Part shown: positions 34,125 to 41,757 of the stretch, in pieces | Layout: the number at the start of each line of letters is the position of its first letter | Position numbering within the stretch: position 1 is the stretch's first letter | From: Terriglobia bacterium | Lineage (GTDB): Bacteria > Acidobacteriota > Terriglobia > Bryobacterales > Bryobacteraceae | DNA length: 64,000 nucleotides | Assembly (NCBI GenBank): GCA_021325235.1 | Contig: JAJPHN010000029.1 | Coordinates: 186,001-250,000, forward strand | Direction of reading: 5' to 3' | Program-made: the position numbers and the translations under genes | The notes under the pieces: model-generated | The model's input: the letters and a program-made list of their open reading frames with translations, nothing else | Database searches by the model: none | What the model was told of the DNA's origin: nothing

Positions 34125-34733
34125 ATGGCTTCGGTGCAAGGCGCGCGTGCATGGAAAACCCCGGTTGCCATTGACAGGCACGCGGCGGCCAATCTCCGGT
34201 TCATTCGCGACACGATGGAGCGCGCGGCCTCGTTCACCGCGGTTCCGGGGTGGGGCGGAGTTGCTGTGGGGTGCACAGCCGTGGCAGCCGGCCTGGTTTC
34301 GGCAGGCAGACCGATGCAGCAGGCCTTCTTCATCTGGCTCGCGGAAGCTGTACTAGCCTTGGCGCTCGCAGCGGTTGCGGTCCGGCTCAAATCAAAACGC
34401 CTCGATCTTTCGTTGCACACCCGCGCGGCACGCCGGGCGCTGCTGAGTTTTGTGCCTCCGCTGTTTGCCGGAGCCGTACTGACGGCCGTACTATTTCGCA
34501 GCGGCGATCTCGGGATCCTGCCCGGCCTGTGGCTTTTGCTTTACGGTGCGGCAGTGGTCACCGGCGGAGCCTTCTCGGTGCGTATTGTGCCCGTGATGGG
34601 CTTGTGCTTCATGTTGACCGGCGCGCTTGCACTTGCCTTACCCGCATCCTGGGGAAACTGGTTGCTGCTGGCGGGATTTGGCGCGCTTCACATCGGTTTT
34701 GGGTTAGCGATCGCAAGGAGGCATGGTGGCTAG
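34125..34733 (+). CDS. Polytopic membrane protein of unknown function, coupled to a wHTH regulator
   Basis: The 202-residue protein has a soluble N-terminal region of about 40 residues (with NLRFIRDTMERAASFTAVPG) and six or so hydrophobic segments from residue 43 onward. I recognise no catalytic motif. The ATG at 34125 is preceded by AAAGG; an in-frame ATG further upstream would add an unlikely extension. The gene overlaps the next one, a winged-helix regulator, by 11 bp. A membrane protein and small MarR-like regulator pair of this type is common in acidobacteria. It may be a sensor or transport partner whose expression the regulator controls, but this is inference. Confidence 0.72.
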   Translation: MASVQGARAWKTPVAIDRHAAANLRFIRDTMERAASFTAVPGWGGVAVGCTAVAAGLVSAGRPMQQAFFIWLAEAVLALALAAVAVRLKSKRLDLSLHTRAARRALLSFVPPLFAGAVLTAVLFRSGDLGILPGLWLLLYGAAVVTGGAFSVRIVPVMGLCFMLTGALALALPASWGNWLLLAGFGALHIGFGLAIARRHGG

Positions 34734-35124
34734 ACCGGCCATGGCTCGCGCCGCAACAACTCCGCCGGAACCGAAGAGTATCAGCACCGATACGCCGCGT
34801 CCCGAGCAAGCGACTCTCGAAAACGCCCTACCGCATCTGGATCGCATTATTCATGAACGCATGCGGCTCGGAATTGTCAGCGCGCTGGCGGTAAACGAGT
34901 CGCTCACGTTCAACGAACTCAAGAAACTGCTGCAGACCACCGACGGCAATCTCAGCGTCCATGCCCGCAGGCTGGAAGAGGTCGAATACGTCGAATGCAC
35001 GAAGCGTTTCGAAGGCCGGATGCCGAAGACAGAATATCGTCTGACTGCACTCGGGCGTAAAGCCTTTGAGCGCTACCTGGATCACATGGAAGCTCTGATC
35101 CAGGCGATGCGCGAGAGCTCCTGA
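34723..35124 (+). CDS. Winged-helix transcriptional regulator
   Basis: This 133-residue protein contains a winged helix-turn-helix between about residues 45 and 115, with LTFNELKKLLQTTDGNLSVHARRLEEVEYVECTK and a wing ending TEYRLTALGRKAFERYL. It resembles ArsR/MarR-like single-domain regulators of the transcriptional-regulator family with the GNLSVHxRRLE recognition helix. A Pro/Thr-rich N-terminal tail of 40 residues precedes it. Possible starts are ATG 34723, GTG 34726 and ATG 34741; AAGGAGG at 34715-34721 fits the GTG best, and I list the longest form. It overlaps the membrane protein gene by 11 bp and probably regulates it. Confidence 0.85.
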   Translation: MVARPAMARAATTPPEPKSISTDTPRPEQATLENALPHLDRIIHERMRLGIVSALAVNESLTFNELKKLLQTTDGNLSVHARRLEEVEYVECTKRFEGRMPKTEYRLTALGRKAFERYLDHMEALIQAMRESS

Positions 35125-35131
35125 ACAACAG

Positions 35132-35578
35132 CTAGCGGCACAAGCAAACGCCGGGGAAGCAACGGCGAAACGCCTGCGTCAGATAAGCGGCCATTTCCCG
35201 GGGAGAAAAACTGCGTCCTTCGTCGAAGATCGCGATGATTGAGCCGTCTGCATCGACGGCGATTGGCATCTCGCACTCTTCCGGGAAGAATTCAGAATCG
35301 TGCGTCTGCTGGCCCGTGATGGCGACGCTCAGCATCGGGCCCCAGCTGTAGAACCCGAGCAATACTTTCACCAGCGTGGAAGGGGTTCCGGCTTTGAACA
35401 TGCGCAATTCGCGGCCCCCGGTGCAGTGCACGCACTGATCGGGGCTGAGGCCCTTTTCGGAGACGACGGCGTTGATATCTTCCACCTGCCGGCGGCATTC
35501 CTCGGTTAGTTGCTGCCAGAACTGATTTCCTTCTTGAACAAGAGGAGCGGATGGGGAAAGGGCGGCGGCTGCGCTCAT
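35132..35578 (-). CDS. Conserved-looking small protein of unknown function with a CxxC motif
   Basis: I do not recognise this 148-residue protein. It has no signal peptide and no membrane segment. The N-terminal region is helical (FWQQLTEECRRQVEDINAVV), followed by a DQCVHCTGG motif near residue 49 that could bind a metal or be redox-active, then mixed strand segments (GSIIAIFDEGRSFSPREMAAYL). The ATG at 35578 has AGGAG seven bases upstream, which decides the start against an upstream in-frame ATG. It converges on the winged-helix gene with a 7-bp gap and diverges from the glycosyltransferase gene across 187 bp without further genes. Confidence 0.65.
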   Translation of the reverse strand: MSAAAALSPSAPLVQEGNQFWQQLTEECRRQVEDINAVVSEKGLSPDQCVHCTGGRELRMFKAGTPSTLVKVLLGFYSWGPMLSVAITGQQTHDSEFFPEECEMPIAVDADGSIIAIFDEGRSFSPREMAAYLTQAFRRCFPGVCLCR

Positions 35579-35765
35579 GCTGGTTCTCCTGCTGATCTTT
35601 TCGCCTGGCAACCCGGACAGGCAGAACGTGAAGCTAGTTTACCGCCTTTTTGCTCGATCCGGTCAAGCTTTTAAGCGGAAATTCCTGCCAGGTACTTCCG
35701 CGTCGCGCGAGCCACACAAACCGGTTCGATTGCCAGCAACGTTGATGGTTGGGGAGAATTGAGCT

Positions 35766-37088
35766 ATGGGGCTGAACACGCAGGCGGATACGCTTGTCTC
35801 GAAACGCTCGCAACGCTTTTTGTGGATAAGCGTTGCCGGAATCTTCGTTATTGCTTTAGGACTTCGAATCGTTCTGTGGCCCCATCAAACCAACCGCGAA
35901 ACGTTCGACGAAGTCGAAGTGGTGCAAACCGCAATGTCTTTCGCGCACCGTGGCTACCTGGGTGACCCGTACGTCCTGCCAACCGGGCCGAGCGCACATG
36001 TTACACCGGCATTTCCGTTTCTGATCGGTCTCGCTTACCGGTATGCACCCGATCTTCCCACCGGCGAGGCATGGAAGAACGCGATCACGATGACGATTGC
36101 CTGCCTGCAGTTTGCGCTCCTTCCGCTGGTGGCGCGATCGGCCGGCCTCGGGATACTGCCGGGCGTTGTGGCTGGATTGCTCGGAGCGGGCATACCGATG
36201 GTTTACCTGGATTGCTCGGGAGATTTCGAGGCGCCGTTGGTGGGACTGGCGCTCGTCGCTGCCATTATCGTTGTGCTTGGCTTGCAACGCTGGCGCCGGC
36301 AGAGAGTGGCGGCTCTGCTGACCGGTTTGATGTGGGGCTTAACAGCCTTGATCTCAGCCCAGCTGCTGCTTTGCGGGGTCATTTACGAGCTCGTTTTGGC
36401 TGTTCTTTCCAAATCGCCGATACGGCTTCGGGCGAGCCGTCTGGGATTGGTCGCTGCCGGGGTCATTTTAGGAGTTCTGCCGTGGACGGTACGCAACTAC
36501 ATACAACTAGGCGCGCCGGTTATCTCGCGCGACAATGCCGGACTCGAGCTGGACATTTCCAATAGCGATGAATCCGCTGTCTCGTTTGATGAGAATCTCA
36601 AGAAAGGCGTTCTGCTGCGGCATCATCCGCATGTCAGCGCCGCCGAAGCCATGCGCGTCCGCCAACTCGGCGAGATCCGGTACAACCAGCAAAAGAAAGC
36701 TGAAGCGATGCGGTGGATTCAAACGCATCCCGGCCGGTTTGCCTGGCTGACTGCTCATCGCATCGCGGCGTTCTGGTTCCCACCGGGACTGGGAACCATT
36801 CGTCTTTACCTGCGCACCATTGTTCTTCTTGGATTGATTGGTTTATGGCTTTCCCGAACCCTTGTCAAGAACTCGCTTCTGCTGTTCGTGGTGCTGCTGG
36901 TTGCGTATCCATTACCCCACTACATCGTGCAGGCGAGCGAACGCTACCGCTATCCGCTGGATCCCGTTCTGCTGCTGTTTACCGGTGTCACGCTGGTTCG
37001 ATTGGCGGTCCTGTTACCGCTTCCGCGATTCACCGAACGGCTACAGCCGTACTTAGCTCCTTCACAATACTTCCGACAAACGCCTTAG
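35766..37088 (+). CDS. GT-C-like (GT39/ArnT-type) membrane glycosyltransferase
   Basis: The 440-residue inner-membrane protein has about ten hydrophobic segments. After the first one comes an acidic FDEVEVVQTAMSFAHRGYLGDPY segment. This resembles the first periplasmic loop of GT-C enzymes, where an Asp/Glu binds the lipid-linked sugar donor. Such enzymes transfer sugars from polyprenyl phosphate to proteins or lipids on the periplasmic face. The ATG at 35766 has GGGGAGA about eight bases upstream. The 3' end overlaps the convergent pntB gene by 59 bp. The exact donor and acceptor are unknown, and I cannot separate PMT-like from ArnT-like activity. Confidence 0.72.
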   Translation: MGLNTQADTLVSKRSQRFLWISVAGIFVIALGLRIVLWPHQTNRETFDEVEVVQTAMSFAHRGYLGDPYVLPTGPSAHVTPAFPFLIGLAYRYAPDLPTGEAWKNAITMTIACLQFALLPLVARSAGLGILPGVVAGLLGAGIPMVYLDCSGDFEAPLVGLALVAAIIVVLGLQRWRRQRVAALLTGLMWGLTALISAQLLLCGVIYELVLAVLSKSPIRLRASRLGLVAAGVILGVLPWTVRNYIQLGAPVISRDNAGLELDISNSDESAVSFDENLKKGVLLRHHPHVSAAEAMRVRQLGEIRYNQQKKAEAMRWIQTHPGRFAWLTAHRIAAFWFPPGLGTIRLYLRTIVLLGLIGLWLSRTLVKNSLLLFVVLLVAYPLPHYIVQASERYRYPLDPVLLLFTGVTLVRLAVLLPLPRFTERLQPYLAPSQYFRQTP

Positions 37089-38406
37089 CATCGCCAAAGA
37101 GCATGAGAGTCTTGTCAAGATAGTAGAGCTCATTGTCGATTCCGGCAAATCCGGGACTCATACTGCGTTTCACAACCATTACGGTCTGAGCCTCGTAGGC
37201 GTGGAGAATAGGCATCCCGGCTATTGGGCTGTTCTTGACATTGCGCGCGGCCGGATTCACTACATCGTTCGCGCCGATCACGAGTGCAACGTCGGTACGA
37301 GGGAAATCGGCGTTGATTTCTTCCATCTCGAACAGGCGGTCGTAGGGCACATCCGCCTCCGCCAACAGAACATTCATGTGGCCCGGCATCCGACCGGCTA
37401 CCGGATGAATCGCGAACCGTACGTCGACACCGCGTTTGCTCAGAACGTCGTATAGCTCGCGCAATTTGTGCTGGGCCTGTGCCACCGCCATTCCGTATCC
37501 CGGGATAATAATGACGCCGCGCGCAGCGTCCAGGATTTCCGCGGCTTCTTCAGCCGAAGCAGATCGCACCGGGCGTGGAGCATTCTCAGTCGTGCTGGTC
37601 TGAATCGTACCGAAAGCTCCGAAAAGCACATTGCTGAAAGAGCGATTCATCGCGCGGCACATGATGATGGAAAGAATGAAACCGGAAGATCCGTCGAGTG
37701 CGCCTGCGACGATCAGGAGCTTGTTGTCCAGGGCAAAGCCCATGGCGCAGGCCGATAGTCCCGCATAAGAATTGAGCAGCGCGATCACGGTCGGCATATC
37801 AGCCCCGCCTATCGGGATGATCAGTAGTACGCCGAAGATGAGCGCCAGGGTCATGAAGACCGGATAGATCCAGGTCTGTTCCGGATGGAAGATCAGCGCA
37901 ATGCCGAGTACCACCGCGAGTGCAAAAACGCCGAGATTGACGTAATTTTGTCCGCGGTAGGTTATCGGCCGCGTGGGAAGAATCTCCTGCAGTTTGCCGA
38001 ATGCCATCACGCTTGCGGTGCAGGTGAGAAAGCCGAGCAGTGTTTCAAGCACGAGCGCTCCCATTACGAATCCATGCGGGAGCCGTTTGTAGTATTCAGC
38101 GGTGCCGATCAATGCTGAAGCGAGAGCGCCGCAAGCATGAGATATTGCGGTGCGCTGCGGAACGGCCGTCATCGGCATGTAATAAGCGATCGGAACGCCG
38201 ATTGCCGAACCGACAAAAAACGCAACCAGTATCCATTGATACGTAACGACCTCATGCCGCAGGAGCGTTCCGACGACCGCCAGCAGCATCCCGAGTTCGC
38301 CGATGAGAACACCCCGCCGCGCCGTAACCGGCGAGTTCATCCACTTAATGGCCAGAATGAAACTGGCAGCCGCCAGGATGTAAAGCGCAGGGAAGAGGCT
38401 TTCCAT
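37030..38406 (-). CDS. pntB: NAD(P) transhydrogenase subunit beta
   Basis: This 458-residue subunit has nine or so membrane helices in its first 280 residues (ending around SIIMCRAMNRSFSNVLFGAFG) and the NADP(H)-binding domain dIII in the last 170. In dIII the fingerprint VIIIPGYGMAVAQAQH, RFAIHPVAGRMPGHMNVLLAEA and GANDVVNPAA are typical. The complex couples hydride transfer between NADH and NADP+ to proton entry across the inner membrane. The ATG at 38406 overlaps the stop of the preceding pntA2 gene (TGATG). The order pntA1-pntA2-pntB is the split-alpha form known from many bacteria. Confidence 0.95.
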   Translation of the reverse strand: MESLFPALYILAAASFILAIKWMNSPVTARRGVLIGELGMLLAVVGTLLRHEVVTYQWILVAFFVGSAIGVPIAYYMPMTAVPQRTAISHACGALASALIGTAEYYKRLPHGFVMGALVLETLLGFLTCTASVMAFGKLQEILPTRPITYRGQNYVNLGVFALAVVLGIALIFHPEQTWIYPVFMTLALIFGVLLIIPIGGADMPTVIALLNSYAGLSACAMGFALDNKLLIVAGALDGSSGFILSIIMCRAMNRSFSNVLFGAFGTIQTSTTENAPRPVRSASAEEAAEILDAARGVIIIPGYGMAVAQAQHKLRELYDVLSKRGVDVRFAIHPVAGRMPGHMNVLLAEADVPYDRLFEMEEINADFPRTDVALVIGANDVVNPAARNVKNSPIAGMPILHAYEAQTVMVVKRSMSPGFAGIDNELYYLDKTLMLFGDAKAFVGSIVKELSTAVAVR

Positions 38407-38702
38407 CACTTCCTCTCGTCGCCGCGCTTCTTGAACATTTTCAGCATCCGGTCGGTTATCAGGTAACCGCTCACGACATTTGTTACGGACGCCACAACTG
38501 CAATGAAGCCGAGCACCCGACTGAGTGTGCTGGCGTTCTTTTCTCCCGTGATCAGGATCGCGCCGACCACCGCAATCGCCGAGATGGCGTTGGTGAGCGA
38601 CATGAGCGGTGTATGCAGGAGCGGCGACACACGGCGGATCAGCTCAAAGCCGAGAAATGCCGCGAGCATGAAGACCCAGATCGCGATCTCGTAATTGTTC
38701 AT
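38406..38702 (-). CDS. pntA2: NAD(P) transhydrogenase subunit alpha part 2 (membrane helices)
   Basis: The 98-residue protein is the membrane part of the alpha subunit. It has about three hydrophobic helices (IAIWVFMLAAFLGFELI, TNAISAIAVVGAILI, VLGFIAVVASVTNVVSGYL) and the SPLLHTPLMSLTNAISA segment that is highly conserved in transhydrogenases. It anchors the NAD-binding part to the proton channel. The ATG at 38702 overlaps the stop of pntA1 by 4 bp and its own stop overlaps the pntB start, so the three genes are coupled. Confidence 0.94.
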   Translation of the reverse strand: MNNYEIAIWVFMLAAFLGFELIRRVSPLLHTPLMSLTNAISAIAVVGAILITGEKNASTLSRVLGFIAVVASVTNVVSGYLITDRMLKMFKKRGDERK

Positions 38703-39871
38703 GCTGTGACCGCGCTTTCTGCCGCGAGCAGCTCGCTTATCCGCGTGTGCACAATCTTTCCGTCGTGAGTGACCAGTGTTTCGCGGATGATTTCATCGTC
38801 TGTATTTAGCGAGAGTGCGCCGCCTGCGACGATCAATTTCAAAAATGCCGTGATATTGGAAGAGAGCAGCTGGCTGGCATGAAACGGTGCGTCGGACGGG
38901 ATGTTGACGGGCCCCAGAATCTTCACGCCGCGATGGGAAACAACCTCGCCCGCGCGGGTCAGCTCGCAGTTTCCACCGCGTTCTGCGGCAATATCTACAA
39001 TCACTGATCCGGGCTGCATGGCATCGACCATCTCGCGCGTGATCAGGATTGGCGATTTGCGTCCGGGTACGGCAGCGGTGGTAATTACGACATCCTGCTC
39101 TCGCAGAACATCGGTCATCAACTCGCGCTGACGCCGATAGAAGGCTTCGTCCATGGCTTTCGCGTAGCCGCCTTTATCCTGAGAATTCTGGGCGTCGACT
39201 TCGAGGGTGACGAACTTCGCGCCAACGCTTTCCACCTGTTCTTTCACGGCGGGCCGGACATCGTAAGCACAGACGACGGCGCCCAGACGGCGCGCGGTGG
39301 CGATCGCCTGCAGACCCGCAACTCCTGCTCCGAGAACAAATGCTTTAGCCGGGGTGATGGTGCCGGCTGCGGTCATCAGCATGGGGAACAATTTGGGCAG
39401 ATGTGTGGCGGCGAGCAGGACAGCGCGGTAGCCGGCGATCGTCGCCATGGACGATAAGGCGTCCATACTCTGCGCACGCGTGATGCGCGGCATCAGCTCG
39501 AGTGCGCAAAATGAAACGCCGCGGCCCGCGAGATCGTTGGCTTCCTTCAGAGCCGTGAGTGGCTCGCCGAAGCCAAGCAGGGCGTGCCGGGGACGAAAAA
39601 GGGGGAGGTCGGCGCGGCCGTGGTCCGGGTTTGCTCCCAGCGTGCGCACCTGCACAATGATCTGGGCCTCTCGAAAAAGATCGCTGCGTTCAACACAGCG
39701 CACACCGCGCGCAGTATAAATCTCGTCCGGCAGGCCGGCTTCGGTCCCGGCGCCATGCTCGATTAGAAGTTCAACTCCGCACTTGCGCAGAGCTTCCGCA
39801 TGACGCGGGACGATAGCAACGCGGCGCTCACCGGGGAACGTCTCGCGCGGTACTCCGACCGTAACAGGCAA
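38699..39871 (-). CDS. pntA1: NAD(P) transhydrogenase subunit alpha part 1 (NAD-binding)
   Basis: This 390-residue soluble domain (dI) binds NAD(H). The N-terminus VGVPRETFPGERRVAIVP is the alanine-dehydrogenase/PNT opening. The Rossmann segment AFVLGAGVAGLQAIATARRLGA carries the nucleotide-binding glycines, and the RPAVKEQVESVGAKFV and AQNSQDKGGYAKAM segments match the PntA mobile loop. The start is TTG at 39871, supported by GGAGG six bases upstream. It is divergent from the GltD-like gene across 107 bp. As the first gene of pntA1-pntA2-pntB it sets expression of the transhydrogenase. Confidence 0.94.
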   Translation of the reverse strand: MPVTVGVPRETFPGERRVAIVPRHAEALRKCGVELLIEHGAGTEAGLPDEIYTARGVRCVERSDLFREAQIIVQVRTLGANPDHGRADLPLFRPRHALLGFGEPLTALKEANDLAGRGVSFCALELMPRITRAQSMDALSSMATIAGYRAVLLAATHLPKLFPMLMTAAGTITPAKAFVLGAGVAGLQAIATARRLGAVVCAYDVRPAVKEQVESVGAKFVTLEVDAQNSQDKGGYAKAMDEAFYRRQRELMTDVLREQDVVITTAAVPGRKSPILITREMVDAMQPGSVIVDIAAERGGNCELTRAGEVVSHRGVKILGPVNIPSDAPFHASQLLSSNITAFLKLIVAGGALSLNTDDEIIRETLVTHDGKIVHTRISELLAAESAVTA

Positions 39872-39941
39872 ACGAGGCCTCCGTCGTCAATAATTATCTA
39901 ATCGGACGGGCCAGCGCAACTCCAGGTTGCGGCTGTGTGTA

Positions 39942-39947
39942 TATAAT
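39942..39947 (+). promoter_or_regulatory. Consensus -10 element TATAAT before the GltD-like flavoprotein gene
   Basis: A perfect TATAAT lies 31 bp before the GTG at 39979, in the divergent region between pntA1 and the flavoprotein gene. No convincing -35 is seen at 16-18 bp. The start has no clear SD sequence. Confidence 0.4.
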
Positions 39948-39978
39948 GTGAACCAAATCTCCCTAGCGCCACGACAGC

Positions 39979-41757
39979 GTGCAGCCGACGAACACTCACA
40001 ATCCGGATTATTTTCATCGCGTCGTTGATTGCCAGTGGGCGTGTCCGGCGCATACGAACGTTCCCGAGTATATCCGGCTGATCGCGCAAGGCCGGTATGC
40101 AGAATCCTACATGCTCAACCGGAGCTCAAACGTCTTTCCAGGCGTTCTGGGCCGGACCTGCGATCGCCCTTGTGAACCGGCCTGCAGGCGTGGCCGGGTA
40201 GACGGGAAACCCGTTGCTATCTGCCGTTTGAAGCGTGTTGCGGCGGATCTGAAAGGCGAGATCGGGCACCTGCTGCCCAAAATTCCCGAACGGAAGAATG
40301 GGAAGCGAGTGGCATGCATCGGGGCGGGTCCGGCATCCCTGACCGTTGCCAACGATTTAATGCCGCTCGGCTACCAGGTCACAATTTTTGAGAAACAGGA
40401 TCAGCCGGGCGGCCTCATGCGGTCGAACATTCCCTCGTTCCGGCTGCCCGAGCAGGTGCTGCGCGAAGAGATCGACATGATTCTGGACATGGGTGTCGAA
40501 GTACGCTTCAGTACACCTATTACCAGTTTGAAAGAGCTGCTCGGGGAGGGGTTCGACGCCATCTTTGTCGGTTCGGGCGCGCCTCGCGGTAAAGATTTGG
40601 ACATTCCGGGCCGCGTTGAAGCCGCCGCAAACATCCACATCGGCATTGACTGGCTCGAATCGATTGCTTTTGGACACATCGATTCCATCGGCGAGCGAGT
40701 GTTGATCATTGGCGTGGGGAATACGGCCATGGATTGCTGCCGGTCCTCGCGAAGGCTGGGCGGCCGCGACATCAAAGTGATGGCCCGGCGGCCCCGCGCG
40801 TTCTTCAAAGCCTCTCCGTGGGAACTCGATGATGCCGAAGAAGAAGGTGTCCAGATACTCGTCAACTACGCGCCGAAAGAGTTCGTCGTGGAGAACGGCC
40901 GGCTGCGAGGGATAAGGTTTGAGCAACTGGAATGGGACGAGGGCGCCAGGAAGTCGCGCGTGCTCGAGGACGTGTTTCTGCCTGCCGATGACGTGATCCT
41001 GGCTATCGGTCAGGAGAATGCATTTCCCTGGATCGAGCGGGATCTCGGTATCGACTTCGGTAAATGGGACATGCCCGTCGTAGATGAGAAAACGTTCCAG
41101 TCGACGCGGCCCGGCATTTTCTTCGGCGGAGATGCGGCGTTCGGCCCCAAGAACATTATCTGGGCGGTTGAGCATGGTCACCAAGCGGCGATTTCGATTC
41201 ACAACTACTGCGAAGGCTTGGCGGTGAGCGAGCGCCCCGCGGCGGGAATGAACCTGATCAGCCAGAAGATGGGTATCAGCGAGTGGAGCTATCACAACGA
41301 TTACAATCCCGTACCGCGGCAGAAAATGCGGCATGTCGAGCTCGTTCAGCGCTTCGAAAGACTAAATATCGAAGTGGAACTCGGGTTTACGGCCGAGCAG
41401 ACCGCGCATGAAGTCGAACGCTGTCTCAATTGCGACATGGAGACCGTCTTTTCGGCCCCGCGCTGTATTGAATGTGATGCGTGCGTCGACATTTGCCCGG
41501 TGCAGTGCCTGACGATTACGCGGAACGGCGACGAGCTGGAACTTCGAACCCGTCTCTCTGCTCCCGCGAATAATCTCGATCAGCCGCTATTTGTCTCCGA
41601 GCTGCTTCCCCAAACCGGACGAATTATGGCGAAGGATGAAGATATTTGTGTGCACTGCGGTCTCTGCGCGGAACGGTGCCCGACCGCGGCCTGGGATATG
41701 CAGCGATTCGATCTTGAACTTCCTTATGCAGGCGCAACGGCGTGCGTACACGCGTAA
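39979..41757 (+). CDS. GltD-like NAD(P)-dependent flavoprotein with C-terminal double [4Fe-4S] ferredoxin domain
   Basis: The 592-residue protein has an N-terminal cysteine domain (CQWACPAH at 18-25 and CDRPCEPACRRG near 61-72) of the glutamate-synthase small-subunit type, probably binding Fe-S clusters. An FAD-binding Rossmann fold (CIGAGPASLTVAND) and an NAD(P)-binding fold (IIGVGNTAMDCCRS) follow. The C-terminal ferredoxin domain has two CxxCxxCxxxCP-like motifs (CIECDACVDICP and CVHCGLCAERCP). It probably shuttles electrons between NAD(P)H and the oxidoreductase encoded downstream; it is not a plain GltD, because no large glutamate synthase subunit is nearby. The start is GTG at 39979, and it overlaps the next gene by 16 bp. 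Confidence 0.85.
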   Translation: MQPTNTHNPDYFHRVVDCQWACPAHTNVPEYIRLIAQGRYAESYMLNRSSNVFPGVLGRTCDRPCEPACRRGRVDGKPVAICRLKRVAADLKGEIGHLLPKIPERKNGKRVACIGAGPASLTVANDLMPLGYQVTIFEKQDQPGGLMRSNIPSFRLPEQVLREEIDMILDMGVEVRFSTPITSLKELLGEGFDAIFVGSGAPRGKDLDIPGRVEAAANIHIGIDWLESIAFGHIDSIGERVLIIGVGNTAMDCCRSSRRLGGRDIKVMARRPRAFFKASPWELDDAEEEGVQILVNYAPKEFVVENGRLRGIRFEQLEWDEGARKSRVLEDVFLPADDVILAIGQENAFPWIERDLGIDFGKWDMPVVDEKTFQSTRPGIFFGGDAAFGPKNIIWAVEHGHQAAISIHNYCEGLAVSERPAAGMNLISQKMGISEWSYHNDYNPVPRQKMRHVELVQRFERLNIEVELGFTAEQTAHEVERCLNCDMETVFSAPRCIECDACVDICPVQCLTITRNGDELELRTRLSAPANNLDQPLFVSELLPQTGRIMAKDEDICVHCGLCAERCPTAAWDMQRFDLELPYAGATACVHA

